Shown here piece by piece: positions 38,889 through 53,114 of a stretch of DNA of 64,000 nt (positions within the stretch are counted from its first letter, which is position 1; each line of letters starts with the position of its first letter). The notes under the pieces were generated by a model. The model ran no database searches, was not told the origin of the DNA, and worked only from the letters and a program-made list of their open reading frames with translations. The DNA lies in NCBI RefSeq assembly GCF_024679245.1, contig NC_090173.1, forward strand, positions 28,670,160-28,734,159, given 5' to 3'. The stretch comes from Pseudorasbora parva (lineage: Eukaryota; Chordata; Actinopteri; Cypriniformes; Gobionidae). The position numbers were made by a program, and so were the translations under genes.

Positions 38889-38924
38889 AATAGCCTTCCA
38901 ATAAAAATCAAGATTTCCCAAAAA

Positions 38925-39306
38925 GGTCTCACTTTCATGTATCTGCAAAACAGGCCTGAGAGTAAACAACTAAGACTGGCTTACCTAAAACCATTGAGTG
39001 TTTCAAAAAACAGTCCCCAATTCATGTTAAATGCAGGCTAGAACCCACTTATTTTCGGTTGAGAGCCAGGCTTCGGCCATGGGACGCTACTGTAGAACAG
39101 ATGTGTTCCTGCTTGATAAAACGGTCCATATGGAAAGGCAGCAAATTCTGAGGGGCTCAAAATGCCCCTCAGAATGAGCTACCACCTGTGTTGCTTTACA
39201 GTGTACTCAAACTATAGCAACTCTCTCAAACATATTCTGATAGTGTGAAACCACACTACTGGTCTCACTAAATAGTCTTCCAATTAAAATCAAGATTTCC
39301 CAAAAA
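38925..39306 (+). repeat. f/h hybrid monomer beside the transposon
   Basis: Begins with the f marker GCAAAACAGG but continues with h markers (ATGTTAAATGCAGG, CGGTTGAG, TTCCTGCTTG, GTGTTGC, CCAATTAAAATC). The expected order e-f-g-h has lost about two monomer lengths, with the exchange between about 38955 and 39022. It is followed by j at 39307 and k at 39690. Confidence 0.85.
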
Positions 39307-40071
39307 GGTCTCACTTTCATGTATCTGCAATACAGGCCTGAGAGTAAACAACTAAGACTGGCTTACCTAATACCATTGAGTGTTTCAAAAAACAGTCCCC
39401 AATTCACGTTAAATCCAGGCTAGAACCCACTTATTTTCGGTGGAGAGCCAGGCTTCGGCAATGGGACGCTACTGTAGAACAGATGTGTTCTGGCTTGATA
39501 AAACTGTCCATATGGAAAGGCAGCAAATTCTGAGGGGCTCAAAATGCCCCTCAGAATGAGCTACCACCTGTATTGCTTTACAGTGTACTCAAACTATAGC
39601 AACTCTCTCAAACATATTCTGATAGTGTGAAACCACCCTATTGGCCTCACAAAATAGTCTTCCAATAAAAATCAAGACTTTCCCAAAAAGGTCTCACTTT
39701 CATGTATTTGCAATACAGGCCTGAGAGTAAACAACTAAGACTGGCTTACCTAAAACCATTGAGTGTTTCAAAAACCAGTCCCCAATTCACGTTAAATCCA
39801 GGCTAGAACCCACTTATTTTCGGTGGAGAGCCAGGCTTCGGCCATGGGACGCTACTGTAGAACAGATGTTTTCTGGCTTGATAAAACGGTCCATATGGAA
39901 AGGCAGCAAATTCTGAGGGGCTCAAAATGCCCCTCAGAATGAGCTACCACCTGTATTGCTTTACAGTGTACTCAAACTATAGCAACTCTCTCAAACATAT
40001 TCTGATAGTGTGAAACCACACTACTGGTCTCACTAAATAGTCTTCCAATAAAAATCAAGATTTCCCAAAAA

Positions 40072-43000
40072 GGTCTCACTTTCATGTATCTGCAATACAG
40101 ACCTGAGAGTAAACAACTAAGACTGGCTTACCTAAAACCATTGAGTGTTTCAAAAAACAGTCCCCAATTCACGTTAAATCCAGGCTAGAACCCACTTATT
40201 TTCGGTGGAGTGCCAGGCTTCGGCCATGGAACGCTACTGTAGAACAGATGTGTCCTGGCTTGATAAAACGGTCCATATGGAAAGGCAGCAAATTCTGAGG
40301 GGATCAAAATGCCCCTCAGAATGAGCTACCACCTGTATTGCTTTACAGTGTACTCAAACTATAGCAACTCTCTCAAACATATTCTGATAGTGTGAAACCA
40401 CACTACTGGTCTCACTAAATAGTCTTCCAAAAAAAATCAAGATTTCCCCCAAAAGGTCTCACTTTCATGTATCTGCAATACAGGCCTGAGAGTAAACAAC
40501 TAAGACTGGCTTACCTAAAACCATTGAGTGTTTCAAAAAACAGTCCTCAATTCACATTAAATCCAGGCTAGAACCCTTTTAGTTTCGGTGGAGAGCCAGG
40601 CTTCGGCCATGGGACACTACTATAGAAAAGATGTATTCTGGCTTGTTAAAACAGTCCATATGGAAAGGCAGCAAATTCTGAGGGGCTCAAAATGCCCCTC
40701 AGAATGAGCTAACACCTGTATTGCTTTACAGTGTACTCAAACTATAGCAACTCTCTCAAACATATTCTGATAGTGTGAAACCACCCTATTGGCCTCACAA
40801 AATATTCTTCCAATAAAAATCAAGATTTTCCAAAAAAGGTCTCACTTTCATGTATCTGCAATACAGGCCTGAGAGTAAACAACTAAGACTGGCTTACCTA
40901 AAACCATTGGGTGTTTCAAAAAACAGTCCCCATTTCACGTTAAATCCAGGCTAGAACCCACTTATTTTCGGTGGAGAGCCAGGCTTCAGCCATGGGACGC
41001 TACTGTAGAACTGATGTGTTGTGGCTTGATAAATCGGTCCATATGGAAAGGCAGCAAATTCTGAGGGGCTCAAAATGCCCCTCAGAATGAGCTACCACCT
41101 GTATTGCTTTACAGTGTACTCAAACTATAGCAACTCTCTCAAACATATTCTGATAGTGTGAAACCACATTACTGGTCTCACTAAATAGTCTTCCAATAAA
41201 AATCAAGATTTCCCAAAAAGGTCTCACTTTCATGTATCTGCAATACAGGCCTGAGAGTAAACAACTAAGACTGGCTTACCTAAAACCATTGAGTGTTTCA
41301 AAAAATAGTTCCCAATTCACGTTAAATCAAGGCTAGAACCCACTTATTTTCGGTGGAGAGCCAGGCTTCGGCCATGGGACGCTACTGTAGAACAGATGTG
41401 TTCTGGCTTGATAATACGGTCCATATGGAAAGGCAGCAAATTCTGAGGGGCTCAAAATGCCCCTCAGAATGAGCTACCACCTGTGTTGCTTTACAGTGTA
41501 CTCAAACTATAGCAACTCTCTCAAACATATTCTGATAGTGTGAAACCACACTACTGGTCTCACTAAATAGTCTTCCAATAAAAATCAAGATTGCCCAAAA
41601 AGGTCTCACTTTCATGTATCTGCAATACAGGCCAGAGAGTAAACAACTAAGACTGGCTTACCTAAAACCATTGAGTGTTTCAAAAAACAGTCCCCAATTC
41701 ACGTTAAATCCAGGCTAGAACCCACTTATTTTCGGTGGAGAGCCAGGCTTCGGCCATGGGACACTACTGTAGAACAGATGTGTTCTGGCTTGATAAAACG
41801 GTCCATATGGAAAGGCAGCAAATTCTGAGGGGCTCAAAATGCCCCTCAGAATGAGCTACCACCTGTATTGCTTTACAGTGTACTCAAACTATAGCAACTC
41901 TCTCAAACATATTCTGATAGTGTGAAACCACACTACTGGTCTCACTAAATAGCCTTCCAATAAAAATCAAGATTTCCCAAAAAGGTCTCACTTTCATGTA
42001 TCTGCAAAACAGGCCTGAGAGTAAACAACTAAGACTGGCTTACCTAAAACCATTGAGTGTTTCAAAAAACAGTCCCCAATTCACGTTAAATCCAGGCTAG
42101 AACCCACTTATTTTTGGTGTAGAGCCAGGCTTCGGCCATGGGATGCTACTGTAGAACAGATGTGTTCTGGCTTGATAAAACGGTCCATATGGAAAGGCAG
42201 CAAATTCTGAGGGGATCAAAATGCCCCTCAGAATGAGCTACCACCTGTATTGCTTTACAGTGTACTCAAACTATAGCAACTCTCTCAAACATATTCTGAT
42301 AGTGTGAAACCACACTACTGGTCTCACTAAATAGTCTTCCAATAAAAATCAAGATTTCCCAAAAAGGTCTCACTTTCATGTATCTGCAATACAGGCCTGA
42401 GAGTAAACAACTAACACTGGCTTACCTAAAACCATTGAGTGTTTCAAAAAACAGTCCCCAATTCACGTTAAATCCAGGGTAGAACCCACTTATTTTCGGT
42501 GGAGAGCCAGGCTTCGGCCATGGGACGCTAATGGAGAACAGATGTGTTCTGGCTTGATAAAACGGTCCATATGGAAAGGCAGCAAATTCTGAGGGGCTCA
42601 AAATGCCCCTCAGAATGAGCTACCACCTGTATTGCTTTACAGTGTACTCAAACTATAGCAACTCTCTCAAACATATTCTGATAGTGTGAAACCACCCTAT
42701 TGGCCTCACAAAATAGTTTTCCAATAAAAATCAAGATTTTCCCAAAAAGGTCTCACTTTCATGTATCTGCAATACAGGCCTGAGAGTAAACAACTAAGAC
42801 TGGCTTACCTAAAACCATTGAGTGTTTCAAAAAACAGTCCCCAATTCATGTTAAATGCAGGCTAGAACCCACTTATTTTCGGTTGAGAGCCAGGCTTCGG
42901 CCATGGGACGCTACTGTAGAACAGATGTGTTCCTGCTTGATAAAACGGTCCATATGGAAAGGCAGCAAATTCTGAGGGGCTCAAAATGCCCCTCAGAATG

Positions 43001-43130
43001 AGCTACCACCTGTGTTGCTTTACAGTGTACTCAAACTATAGCAACTCTCTCAAACATATTCTGATAGTGTGAAACCACACTACTGGTCTCACTAAATAGT
43101 CTTCCAATAAAAATCAAGATTTCCCAAAAA
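40072..43130 (+). repeat. Higher-order repeat unit a-b-c-d-e-f-g-h (3,059 bp)
   Basis: Eight monomers in uninterrupted order: a 40072, b 40455, c 40838, d 41220, e 41602, f 41984, g 42366, h 42749, identified by the markers given for the left block. It is preceded by j (39307) and k (39690), showing the full ten-monomer cycle, and followed by another a at 43131 with j-k skipped. It is the clearest single copy of the unit in the window. Confidence 0.88.
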
Positions 43131-45424
43131 GGTCTCACTTTCATGTATCTGCAATACAGACCTGAGAGTAAACAACTAAGACTGGCTTACCTAAAACCAT
43201 TGAGTGTTTCAAAAAACAGTCCCCAACTCACGTTAAATCCAGGCTAGAACCCACTTATTTTCGGTGGAGTGCCAGGCTTCGGCCATGGAACGCTACTGTA
43301 GAACAGATGTGTCCTGGCTTGATAAAACGGTCCATATGGAAAGGCAGCAAATTCTGAGGGGATCAAAATGCCCCTCAGAATGAGCTACCACCTGTATTGC
43401 TTTACAGTGTACTCAAACTATAGCAACTCTCTCAAACATATTCTGATAGTGTGAAACCACACTACTGGTCTCACTAAATAGTCTTCCAAAAAAAATCAAG
43501 ATTTCCCCCAAAAGGTCTCACTTTCATGTATCTGCAATACAGGCCTGAGAGTAAACAACTAAGACTGGCTTACCTAAAACCATTGAGTGTTTCAAAAAAC
43601 AGTCCTCAATTCACATTAAATCCAGGCTAGAACCCATTTAGTTTCGGTGGAGAGCCAGGCTTCGGCCATGGGACACTACTATAGAAAAGATGTATTCTGG
43701 CTTGTTAAAACAGTCCATATGGAAAGGCAGCAAATTCTGAGGGGCTCAAAATGCCCCTCAGAATGAGCTAACACCTGTATTGCTTTACAGTGTACTCAAA
43801 CTATAGCAACTCTCTCAAACATATTCTGATAGTGTGAAACCACCCTATTGGCCTCACAAAATATTCTTCCAACAAAAATCAAGATTTTCCAAAAAAGGTC
43901 TCACTTTCATGTATCTGCAATACAGGCCTGAGAGTAAACAACTAAGACTGGCTTACCTAAAACCATTGGGTGTTTCAAAAAACAGTCCCCATTTCACGTT
44001 AAATCCAGGCTAGAACCCACTTATTTTCGGTGGAGAGCCAGGCTTCAGCCATGGGACGCTACTGTAGAACAGATGTGTTGTTGCTTGATAAATCGGTCCA
44101 TATGGAAAGGCAGCAAATTCTGAGGGGCTCAAAATGCCCCTCAGAATGAGCTACCACCTGTATTGCTTTACAGTGTACTCAAACTATAGCAACTCTCTCA
44201 AACATATTCTGATAGTGTGAAACCACATTACTGGTCTCACTAAATAGTCTTCCAATAAAAATCAAGATTTCCCAAAAAGGTCTCACTTTCATGTATCTGC
44301 AATACAGGCCTGAGAGTAAACAACTAAGACTGGCTTACCTAAAACCATTGAGTGTTTCAAAAAATAGTTCCCAATTCACGTTAAATCAAGGCTAGAACCC
44401 ACTTATTTTCGGTGGAGAGCCAGGCTTCGGCCATGGGACGCTACTGTAGAACAGATGTGTTCTGGCTTGATAATACGGTCCATATGGAAAGGCAGCAAAT
44501 TCTGAGGGGCTCAAAATGCCCCTCAAAATGAGCTACCACCTGTGTTGCTTTACATTGTACTCAAACTATAGCAACTCTCTCAAACATATTCTGATAGTGT
44601 GAAACCACACTACTGGTCTCACTAAATAGTCTTCCAATAAAAATCAAGATTGCCCAAAAAGGTCTCACTTTCATGTATCTGCAATACAGGCCAGAGAGTA
44701 AACAACTAAGACTGGCTTACCTAAAACCATTGAGTGTTTCAAAAAACAGTCCCCAATTCACATTAAATCCAGGCTAGAACCCACTTATTTTCGGTGGAGA
44801 GCCAGGCTTCGGCCATGGGACGCTACTGTAGAACAGATGTGTTCTGGCTTGATAAAACGGTCCATATGGAAAGGCAGAAAATTCTGAGGGGCTCAAAATG
44901 CCCCTCAGAATGAGCTACCACCTGTATTGCTTTACAGTGTACTCAAACTATAGCAACTCTCTCAAACATATTCTGATAGTGTGAAACCACACTACTGGTC
45001 TCACTAAATAGCCTTCCAATAAAAATCAAGATTTCCCAAAAAGGTCTCACTTTCATATATCTGCAAAACAGGCCTGAGAGTAAACAACTAAGACTGGCTT
45101 ACCTAAAACCATTGAGTGTTTCAAAAAACAGTCCCCAATTCACGTTAAATCCAGGCTAGAACCCACTTATTTTTGGTGTAGAGCCAGGCTTCGGCCATGG
45201 GATGCTATTGTAGAACAGATGTGTTCTGGCTTGATAAAACGGTCCATATGGAAAGGCAGCAAATTCTGAGGGGCTCAGAATGCCCCTCAGAATGAGCTAC
45301 CACTTGTATTGCTTTACAGTGTACTCAAACTATAGCAACTCTCTCAAACATATTCTGATAGTGTGAAACCACCCTATTGGCCTCACAAAATAGTCTTCCA
45401 ATAAAAATCAAGATTTCCCAAAAA
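43131..45424 (+). repeat. Partial higher-order repeat a-b-c-d-e-f
   Basis: a 43131 (with CCCCAACTCACG), b 43514 (with CCAACAAAAATC), c 43897, d 44279 (CCTCAAAATGAG and ACATTGTACTC), e 44661, f 45043. The a variant matches 22174 and 32494, the b variant matches the b after 32494, and the d variant matches 23322 and 25232. The f monomer changes part-way to a different 3' half (GGGGCTCAGAATG, CCTATTGGCC), after which the array switches to the l-r set. Confidence 0.82.
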
Positions 45425-46953
45425 GGTCTCACTTTCATGTATCTGCAATACAGGCCTGAGAGTAAACAACTAAGACTGGCTTACCTAAAACCATTGAGTG
45501 TTTCAAAAAACAGTCCCCAATTCACGTTAAATCCAGGCTAGAACCCACTTATTTTCGGTGGAGAGCCAGGCTTCGGCCATGGGACACTACTGTAGAACAG
45601 ATGTGTTCTGGCTTGATAAAACGGTCCATATGGAAAGGCAGCAAATTCTGAGGGGCTCAAAATGCCCCTCAGAATGAGCTACCACCTGTATTGCTTTACA
45701 GTGTACTCAAACTATAGCAACTCTCTCAAACATATTCTGATAGTGTGACACCACCCTATTGGCCTCACAAAATAGTCTTCCAATAAAAATCAAGATTTTC
45801 CCAAAAAGGTCTCACTTTCATGTATCTGCAATACAGGCCTGAGAGTAAACAACTAAGACTGGCTTACCTAAAACCATTGAGTGTTTCAAAAAATAGTCCT
45901 CAATTCACGTTTAATCCAGGCTAGAACCCACTTAGTTTCGGTGGAGAGCCAGGCTTCGGTCATGGGACGCTACTGTAGATCAGATGTGTTGTGGCTTGAT
46001 AAAATGGTCCATATGGAAATGCAGAAAATTCTGAGGGGCTCAAAATGCCCCTCAGAATAAGCTACCACCTGTATTGCTTTACAGTGTACTCAAACTATAG
46101 CAACTCTCTCAAACATATTCTGATAGTGTGAAACCACATTACTGGTCTCACTAAATAGTCTTCCAATAAAAATCAAGATTTCCCAAAAAGGTTTCACTTT
46201 CATGTATCTGCAATACAGGCCTGAGAGTAAACAACTAAGACTGGCTTACCTAAAACCATTGAGTGTTTCAAAAAATAGTTCCCAATTCACGTTAAATCAA
46301 GGCTAGAACCCACTTATTTTCGGTGGAGAGCCAGGCTTCGGCCATGGGACGCTACTGTAGAACAGATGTGTTCTGGCTTGATAAAACGGTCCATATGGAA
46401 AGGCAGCAAATTCTGAGGGGCTCAAAATGCCCCTCAGAATGAGCTACCACCTGTATTGCTTTACAGTGTCCTCAAACTATAGCAACTCTCTCAAACATAT
46501 TCTGATAGTGTGAAACAACACTACAGGTCTCACTGAATAGTCTTCCAATAAAAATCAAAATTTCCCAAAAAGGTCTCACTTTCATGTATCTGCAATACAG
46601 GCCTGAGAGTAAAAAACTAACACTGGCTTACCTAAAACCATTGAGTGTTTCAAAAAACAGTCCCCAATTCACGTTAAATCCAGGCTAGAACCCACTTATT
46701 TTCAGTGGAGAGCCAGGCTTCGGCCATGGGACGCTACTGTAGAACAGATGTGTTCTGGCTTGATAAAACGGTCCATATGGAAAGGCAGCAAATTCTGAGG
46801 GGCTCAAAATGCCCCTCAGAATGAGCTACCACCTGTATTGCTTTACAGTGTACTCAAACTATAGCAACTCTCTCAAACATATTCTGATAGTTTGAAACCA
46901 CACTACTGGTCTCACTAAATAGTCTTCCAATAAAAATCAAGATTTCCCAAAAA

Positions 46954-49290
46954 GGTCTCACTTTCATGTATCTGCAATACAGGCCTGAGAGTAAACAACT
47001 AAGACTGGCTTACCTAAAACCATTGAGTGTTTCAAAAAACAGTCCCCAATTCACGTTAAATCCAGGCTAGAACCCACTTATTTTCGGTGGAGAGCCAGGC
47101 TTCGGCCATGGGACACTACTGTAGAACAGATGTGTTCTGGCTTGATAAAACGGTCCATATGGAAAGGCAGCAAATTCTGAGGGGCTCAAAATGCCCCTCA
47201 GAATGAGCTACCACCTGTATTGCTTTACAGTGTACTCAAACTATAGCATCTCTCTCAAACATATTCTGATAGTGTGACACCACCCTATTGGCCTCACAAA
47301 ATAGTCTTCCAATAAAAATCAAGATTTTCCTAAAAAGGTCTCACTTTCATGTATCTGCAATACAGGCCTGAGAGTAAACAACTAAGACTGGCTTACCTAA
47401 AACCATTGAGTGTTTCAAAAAATAGTCCTCAATTCACATTTAATCCAGGCTAGAACCCATTATTTTCGGGGGAGAGCCAGGCTTCGGCCATGGGACGCTA
47501 CTGTAGAACAGATGTGTTCTGGCTTGATAAAACGGTCCATATGGAAAGGCAGCAAATTCTGAGGGGCTCAAAATGCCCCTCAGAATGAGCTACCTCCTGT
47601 ATTGCTTTACAGTGTACTCAAACTATAGCAACTCTCTCAAACATATTCTGATAGTGTGAAACAACACTACAGGTCTCACTGAATAGTCTTCCAATAAAAA
47701 TCAAGATTTCCCAAAAAGGTCTCACTTTCATGTATCTGCAATACAGGCCTGAGAGTAAACAACTAACACTGGCTTACCTAAAACCATTGAGTGTTTCAAA
47801 AAACAGTCCCCAATTCACGTTAAATCCAGGCTAGAACCCACTTATTTTCAGTGGAGAGCCAGGCTTCGGCCATGGGACGCTACTGTAGAACAGATGTGTT
47901 CTGGCTTGATAAAACGGTCCATATGGAAAGGCAGCAAATTCTGAGGGGCTCAAAATGCCCCTCAGAATGAGCTACCACCTGTATTGCTTTACAGTGTACT
48001 CAAACTATAGCAACTCTCTCAAACATATTCTGATAGTGTGAAACCACACTACTGGTCTCACTAAATAGTCTTCCAATAAAAATCAAGATTTCCCAAAAAG
48101 GTCTCACTTTCATGTATCTGCAATACAGGCCTGAGAGTAAACAACTAAGACTGGCTTACCTAAAACCATTGAGTGTTTCAAAAAACAGTCCCCAATTCAC
48201 GTTAAATCCAGTCTAGAACCCACTTATTTTCGGTGGAGTGCCAGGCTTCGGCCATGGAACGCTACAGTAGAATAGATGTGTCCTGTCTTGATAAAACGGT
48301 CCATATGGAAAGGCAGCAAATTCTGAGGGGATCAAAATGCCCCTCAGAATGAGCTACCACCTGTTTTGCTTTACAGTGTACTCAAACTATAGCAACTCTC
48401 TCAAACATATTCTGATAGTGTGAAACCACACTACTGGTCTCTCTAAATAGTCTTCCAATAAAAATCAAGATTTTACCCAAAAGGTCTCACTTTCATGTAT
48501 CTGCAATACAGGCCTGAGAGTAAACAACTAAGACTGGCTTACCTAAAACCATTGAGTGTTTCAAAAAACAGTCCTCTATTAACATTAAATCCAGACTAGA
48601 ACCAACTTAGTATCGGTGGAGAGCCAGGCTTCGGCCATGGGACGCTACTGTAGAACAGATGTGTTCTGGCTTGATAAAACGGTCCATATGGAAAGGCAGC
48701 AAATTCTGAGGGGCTCAAAATGCCCCTCAGAATGAGCTACCACCTGTATTGCTTTACAGTGTACTCAAACTATAGCAACTCTCTCAAACATATTCTGATA
48801 GTGTGAAACCACCCTATTGGCCTCACAAAATAGTTTTCCAATAAAAATCAAGATTTTCCCAAAAAGGTCTCACTTTCATGTATCTGCAATACAGGCCTGA
48901 GAGTAAACAACTAAGACTGGCTTACCTAAAACCATTGAGTGTTTCAAAAAACAGTCCCCTATTCATGTTAAATGCAGGCTAGAACCCACTTATTTTCCGT
49001 TGAGAGCCAGGCTTCGGCCATGGGACACTACTGTAGAACAGATGTGTTCCTGCTTGATAAAACGGTCCATATGGAAAGGCAGCAAATTCTGAGGGGCTCA
49101 AAATGCCCCTCAGAATGAGCTACCACCTGTGTTGCTTTACAGTGTACTCAAACTATAGCAACTCTCTCAAACATATTCTGATAGTGTGAAACCACCCTAT
49201 TGGCCTCACAAAATAGTCTTCCAATAAAAATCAAGATTTCCCAAAAAGGTCTCACTTTCATGTATCTGCAATACAGGCCTGAGAGTAAAC
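46954..49290 (+). repeat. 3,824-bp period repeat, copy A
   Basis: Order l-(m/n)-o-p-q-r-l. Matches 50778-53114 at +3,824, including rare variants TAGCATCTCTC (near 47246), TTCCTAAAAAGG (47331) and the shortened ACCCATTATTTTCGGGGG (near 47456). At least two differences were seen: CACATTTAATCC against CACGTTAAATCC in the m/n monomer, and CAGTGGAGAGCC against CAGTGAAGAGAC near 51674. Confidence 0.82.
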
Positions 49291-50777
49291 AACTAAGACT
49301 GGCTTACCTAAAACCATTGAGTGTTTCAAAAAACAGTCCCCAATTCACGTTAAATCCAGGCTAGAACCCACTTATTTTCGGTGGAGAGCCAGGCTTCGGC
49401 CATGGGACACTACTGTAGAACAGATGTGTTCTGGCTTGATAAAACGGTCCATATGGAAAGGCAGCAAATTCTGAGGGGCTCAAAATGCCCCTCAGAATGA
49501 GCTACCACCTGTATTGCTTTACAGTGTACTCAAACTATAGCAACTCTCTCAAACATATTCTGATAGTGTGACACCACCCTATTGGCCTCACAAAATAGTC
49601 TTCCAATAAAAATCAAGATTTTCCCAAAAAGGTCTCACTTTCATGTATCTGCAATACAGGCCTGAGAGTAAACAACTAAGACTGGCTTACCTAAAACCAT
49701 TGAGTGTTTCAAAAAATAGTCCTCAATTCACGTTTAATCCAGGCTAGAACCCACTTAGTTTCGGTGGAGAGCCAGGCTTCGGTCATGGGACGCTACTGTA
49801 GATCAGATGTGTTGTGGCTTGATAAAATGGTCCATATGGAAATGCAGAAAATTCTGAGGGGCTCAAAATGCCCCTCAGAATAAGCTACCACCTGTATTGC
49901 TTTACAGTGTACTCAAACTATAGCAACTCTCTCAAACATATTCTGATAGTGTGACACCACCCTATTGGCCTCACAAAATAGTCTTCCAATAAAAATCAAG
50001 ATTTTCCCAAAAAGGTCTCACTTTCATGTATCTGCAATACAGGCCTGAGAGTAAACAACTAAGACTGGCTTACCTAAAACCATTGAGTGTTTCAAAAAAT
50101 AGTCCTCAATTCACGTTTAATCCAGGCTAGAACCCACTTAGTTTCGGTGGAGAGCCAGGCTTCGGTCATGGGACGCTACTGTAGATCAGATGTGTTGTGG
50201 CTTGATAAAATGGTCCATATGGAAATGCAGAAAATTCTGAGGGGCTCAAAATGCCCCTCAGAATAAGCTACCACCTGTATTGCTTTACAGTGTACTCAAA
50301 CTATAGCAACTCTCTCAAACATATTCTGATAGTGTGAAACCACATTACTGGTCTCACTAAATAGTCTTCCAATAAAAATCAAGATTTCCCAAAAAGGTTT
50401 CACTTTCATGTATCTGCAATACAGGCCTGAGAGTAAACAACTAAGACTGGCTTACCTAAAACCATTGAGTGTTTCAAAAAATAGTTCCCAATTCACGTTA
50501 AATCAAGGCTAGAACCCACTTATTTTCGGTGGAGAGCCAGGCTTCGGCCATGGGACGCTACTGTAGAACAGATGTGTTCTGGCTTGATAAAACGGTCCAT
50601 ATGGAAAGGCAGCAAATTCTGAGGGGCTCAAAATGCCCCTCAGAATGAGCTACCACCTGTGTTGCTTTACAGTGTACTCAAACTATAGCAACTCTCTCAA
50701 ACATATTCTGATAGTGTGAAACCACACTACTGGTCTCACTAAATAGTCTTCCAATAAAAATCAAGATTTCCCAAAAA

Positions 50778-53114
50778 GGTCTCACTTTCATGTATCTGCA
50801 ATACAGGCCTGAGAGTAAACAACTAAGACTGGCTTACCTAAAACCATTGAGTGTTTCAAAAAACAGTCCCCAATTCACGTTAAATCCAGGCTAGAACCCA
50901 CTTATTTTCGGTGGAGAGCCAGGCTTCGGCCATGGGACACTACTGTAGAACAGATGTGTTCTGGCTTGATAAAACGGTCCATATGGAAAGGCAGCAAATT
51001 CTGAGGGGCTCAAAATGCCCCTCAGAATGAGCTACCACCTGTATTGCTTTACAGTGTACTCAAACTATAGCATCTCTCTCAAACATATTCTGATAGTGTG
51101 ACACCACCCTATTGGCCTCACAAAATAGTCTTCCAATAAAAATCAAGATTTTCCTAAAAAGGTCTCACTTTCATGTATCTGCAATACAGGCCTGAGAGTA
51201 AACAACTAAGACTGGCTTACCTAAAACCATTGAGTGTTTCAAAAAATAGTCCTCAATTCACGTTAAATCCAGGCTAGAACCCATTATTTTCGGGGGAGAG
51301 CCAGGCTTCGGCCATGGGACGCTACTGTAGAACAGATGTGTTCTGGCTTGATAAAACGGTCCATATGGAAAGGCAGCAAATTCTGAGGGGCTCAAAATGC
51401 CCCTCAGAATGAGCTACCTCCTGTATTGCTTTACAGTGTACTCAAACTATAGCAACTCTCTCAAACATATTCTGATAGTGTGAAACAACACTACAGGTCT
51501 CACTGAATAGTCTTCCAATAAAAATCAAGATTTCCCAAAAAGGTCTCACTTTCATGTATCTGCAATACAGGCCTGAGAGTAAACAACTAACACTGGCTTA
51601 CCTAAAACCATTGAGTGTTTCAAAAAACAGTCCCCAATTCACGTTAAATCCAGGCTAGAACCCACTTATTTTCAGTGAAGAGACAGGCTTCGGCCATGGG
51701 ACGCTACTGTAGAACAGATGTGTTCTGGCTTGATAAAACGGTCCATATGGAAAGGCAGCAAATTCTGAGGGGCTCAAAATGCCCCTCAGAATGAGCTACC
51801 ACCTGTATTGCTTTACAGTGTACTCAAACTATAGCAACTCTCTCAAACATATTCTGATAGTGTGAAACCACACTACTGGTCTCACTAAATAGTCTTCCAA
51901 TAAAAATCAAGATTTCCCAAAAAGGTCTCACTTTCATGTATCTGCAATACAGGCCTGAGAGTAAACAACTAAGACTGGCTTACCTAAAACCATTGAGTGT
52001 TTCAAAAAACAGTCCCCAATTCACGTTAAATCCAGTCTAGAACCCACTTATTTTCGGTGGAGTGCCAGGCTTCGGCCATGGAACGCTACAGTAGAATAGA
52101 TGTGTCCTGTCTTGATAAAACGGTCCATATGGAAAGGCAGCAAATTCTGAGGGGATCAAAATGCCCCTCAGAATGAGCTACCACCTGTTTTGCTTTACAG
52201 TGTACTCAAACTATAGCAACTCTCTCAAACATATTCTGATAGTGTGAAACCACACTACTGGTCTCTCTAAATAGTCTTCCAATAAAAATCAAGATTTTAC
52301 CCAAAAGGTCTCACTTTCATGTATCTGCAATACAGGCCTGAGAGTAAACAACTAAGACTGGCTTACCTAAAACCATTGAGTGTTTCAAAAAACAGTCCTC
52401 TATTAACATTAAATCCAGACTAGAACCAACTTAGTATCGGTGGAGAGCCAGGCTTCGGCCATGGGACGCTACTGTAGAACAGATGTGTTCTGGCTTGATA
52501 AAACGGTCCATATGGAAAGGCAGCAAATTCTGAGGGGCTCAAAATGCCCCTCAGAATGAGCTACCACCTGTATTGCTTTACAGTGTACTCAAACTATAGC
52601 AACTCTCTCAAACATATTCTGATAGTGTGAAACCACCCTATTGGCCTCACAAAATAGTTTTCCAATAAAAATCAAGATTTTCCCAAAAAGGTCTCACTTT
52701 CATGTATCTGCAATACAGGCCTGAGAGTAAACAACTAAGACTGGCTTACCTAAAACCATTGAGTGTTTCAAAAAACAGTCCCCTATTCATGTTAAATGCA
52801 GGCTAGAACCCACTTATTTTCCGTTGAGAGCCAGGCTTCGGCCATGGGACACTACTGTAGAACAGATGTGTTCCTGCTTGATAAAACGGTCCATATGGAA
52901 AGGCAGCAAATTCTGAGGGGCTCAAAATGCCCCTCAGAATGAGCTACCACCTGTGTTGCTTTACAGTGTACTCAAACTATAGCAACTCTCTCAAACATAT
53001 TCTGATAGTGTGAAACCACCCTATTGGCCTCACAAAATAGTCTTCCAATAAAAATCAAGATTTCCCAAAAAGGTCTCACTTTCATGTATCTGCAATACAG
53101 GCCTGAGAGTAAAC
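50778..53114 (+). repeat. 3,824-bp period repeat, copy B
   Basis: Second copy of 46954-49290. It ends in a hybrid monomer at 53072 that starts as type l (CAGTCCCCAATTC) and becomes type m (CACGTTTAATCC, GGTCATGG), so one m monomer was joined at a different place from copy A. Confidence 0.8.

Noticed and set aside
38697..39041. 114-codon open frame
   Set aside because: It starts in the AT-rich right arm of the transposon, reads through the terminal repeat and ends in a satellite monomer. Its first half is low-complexity (I/Y-rich) from ATAT repeats.
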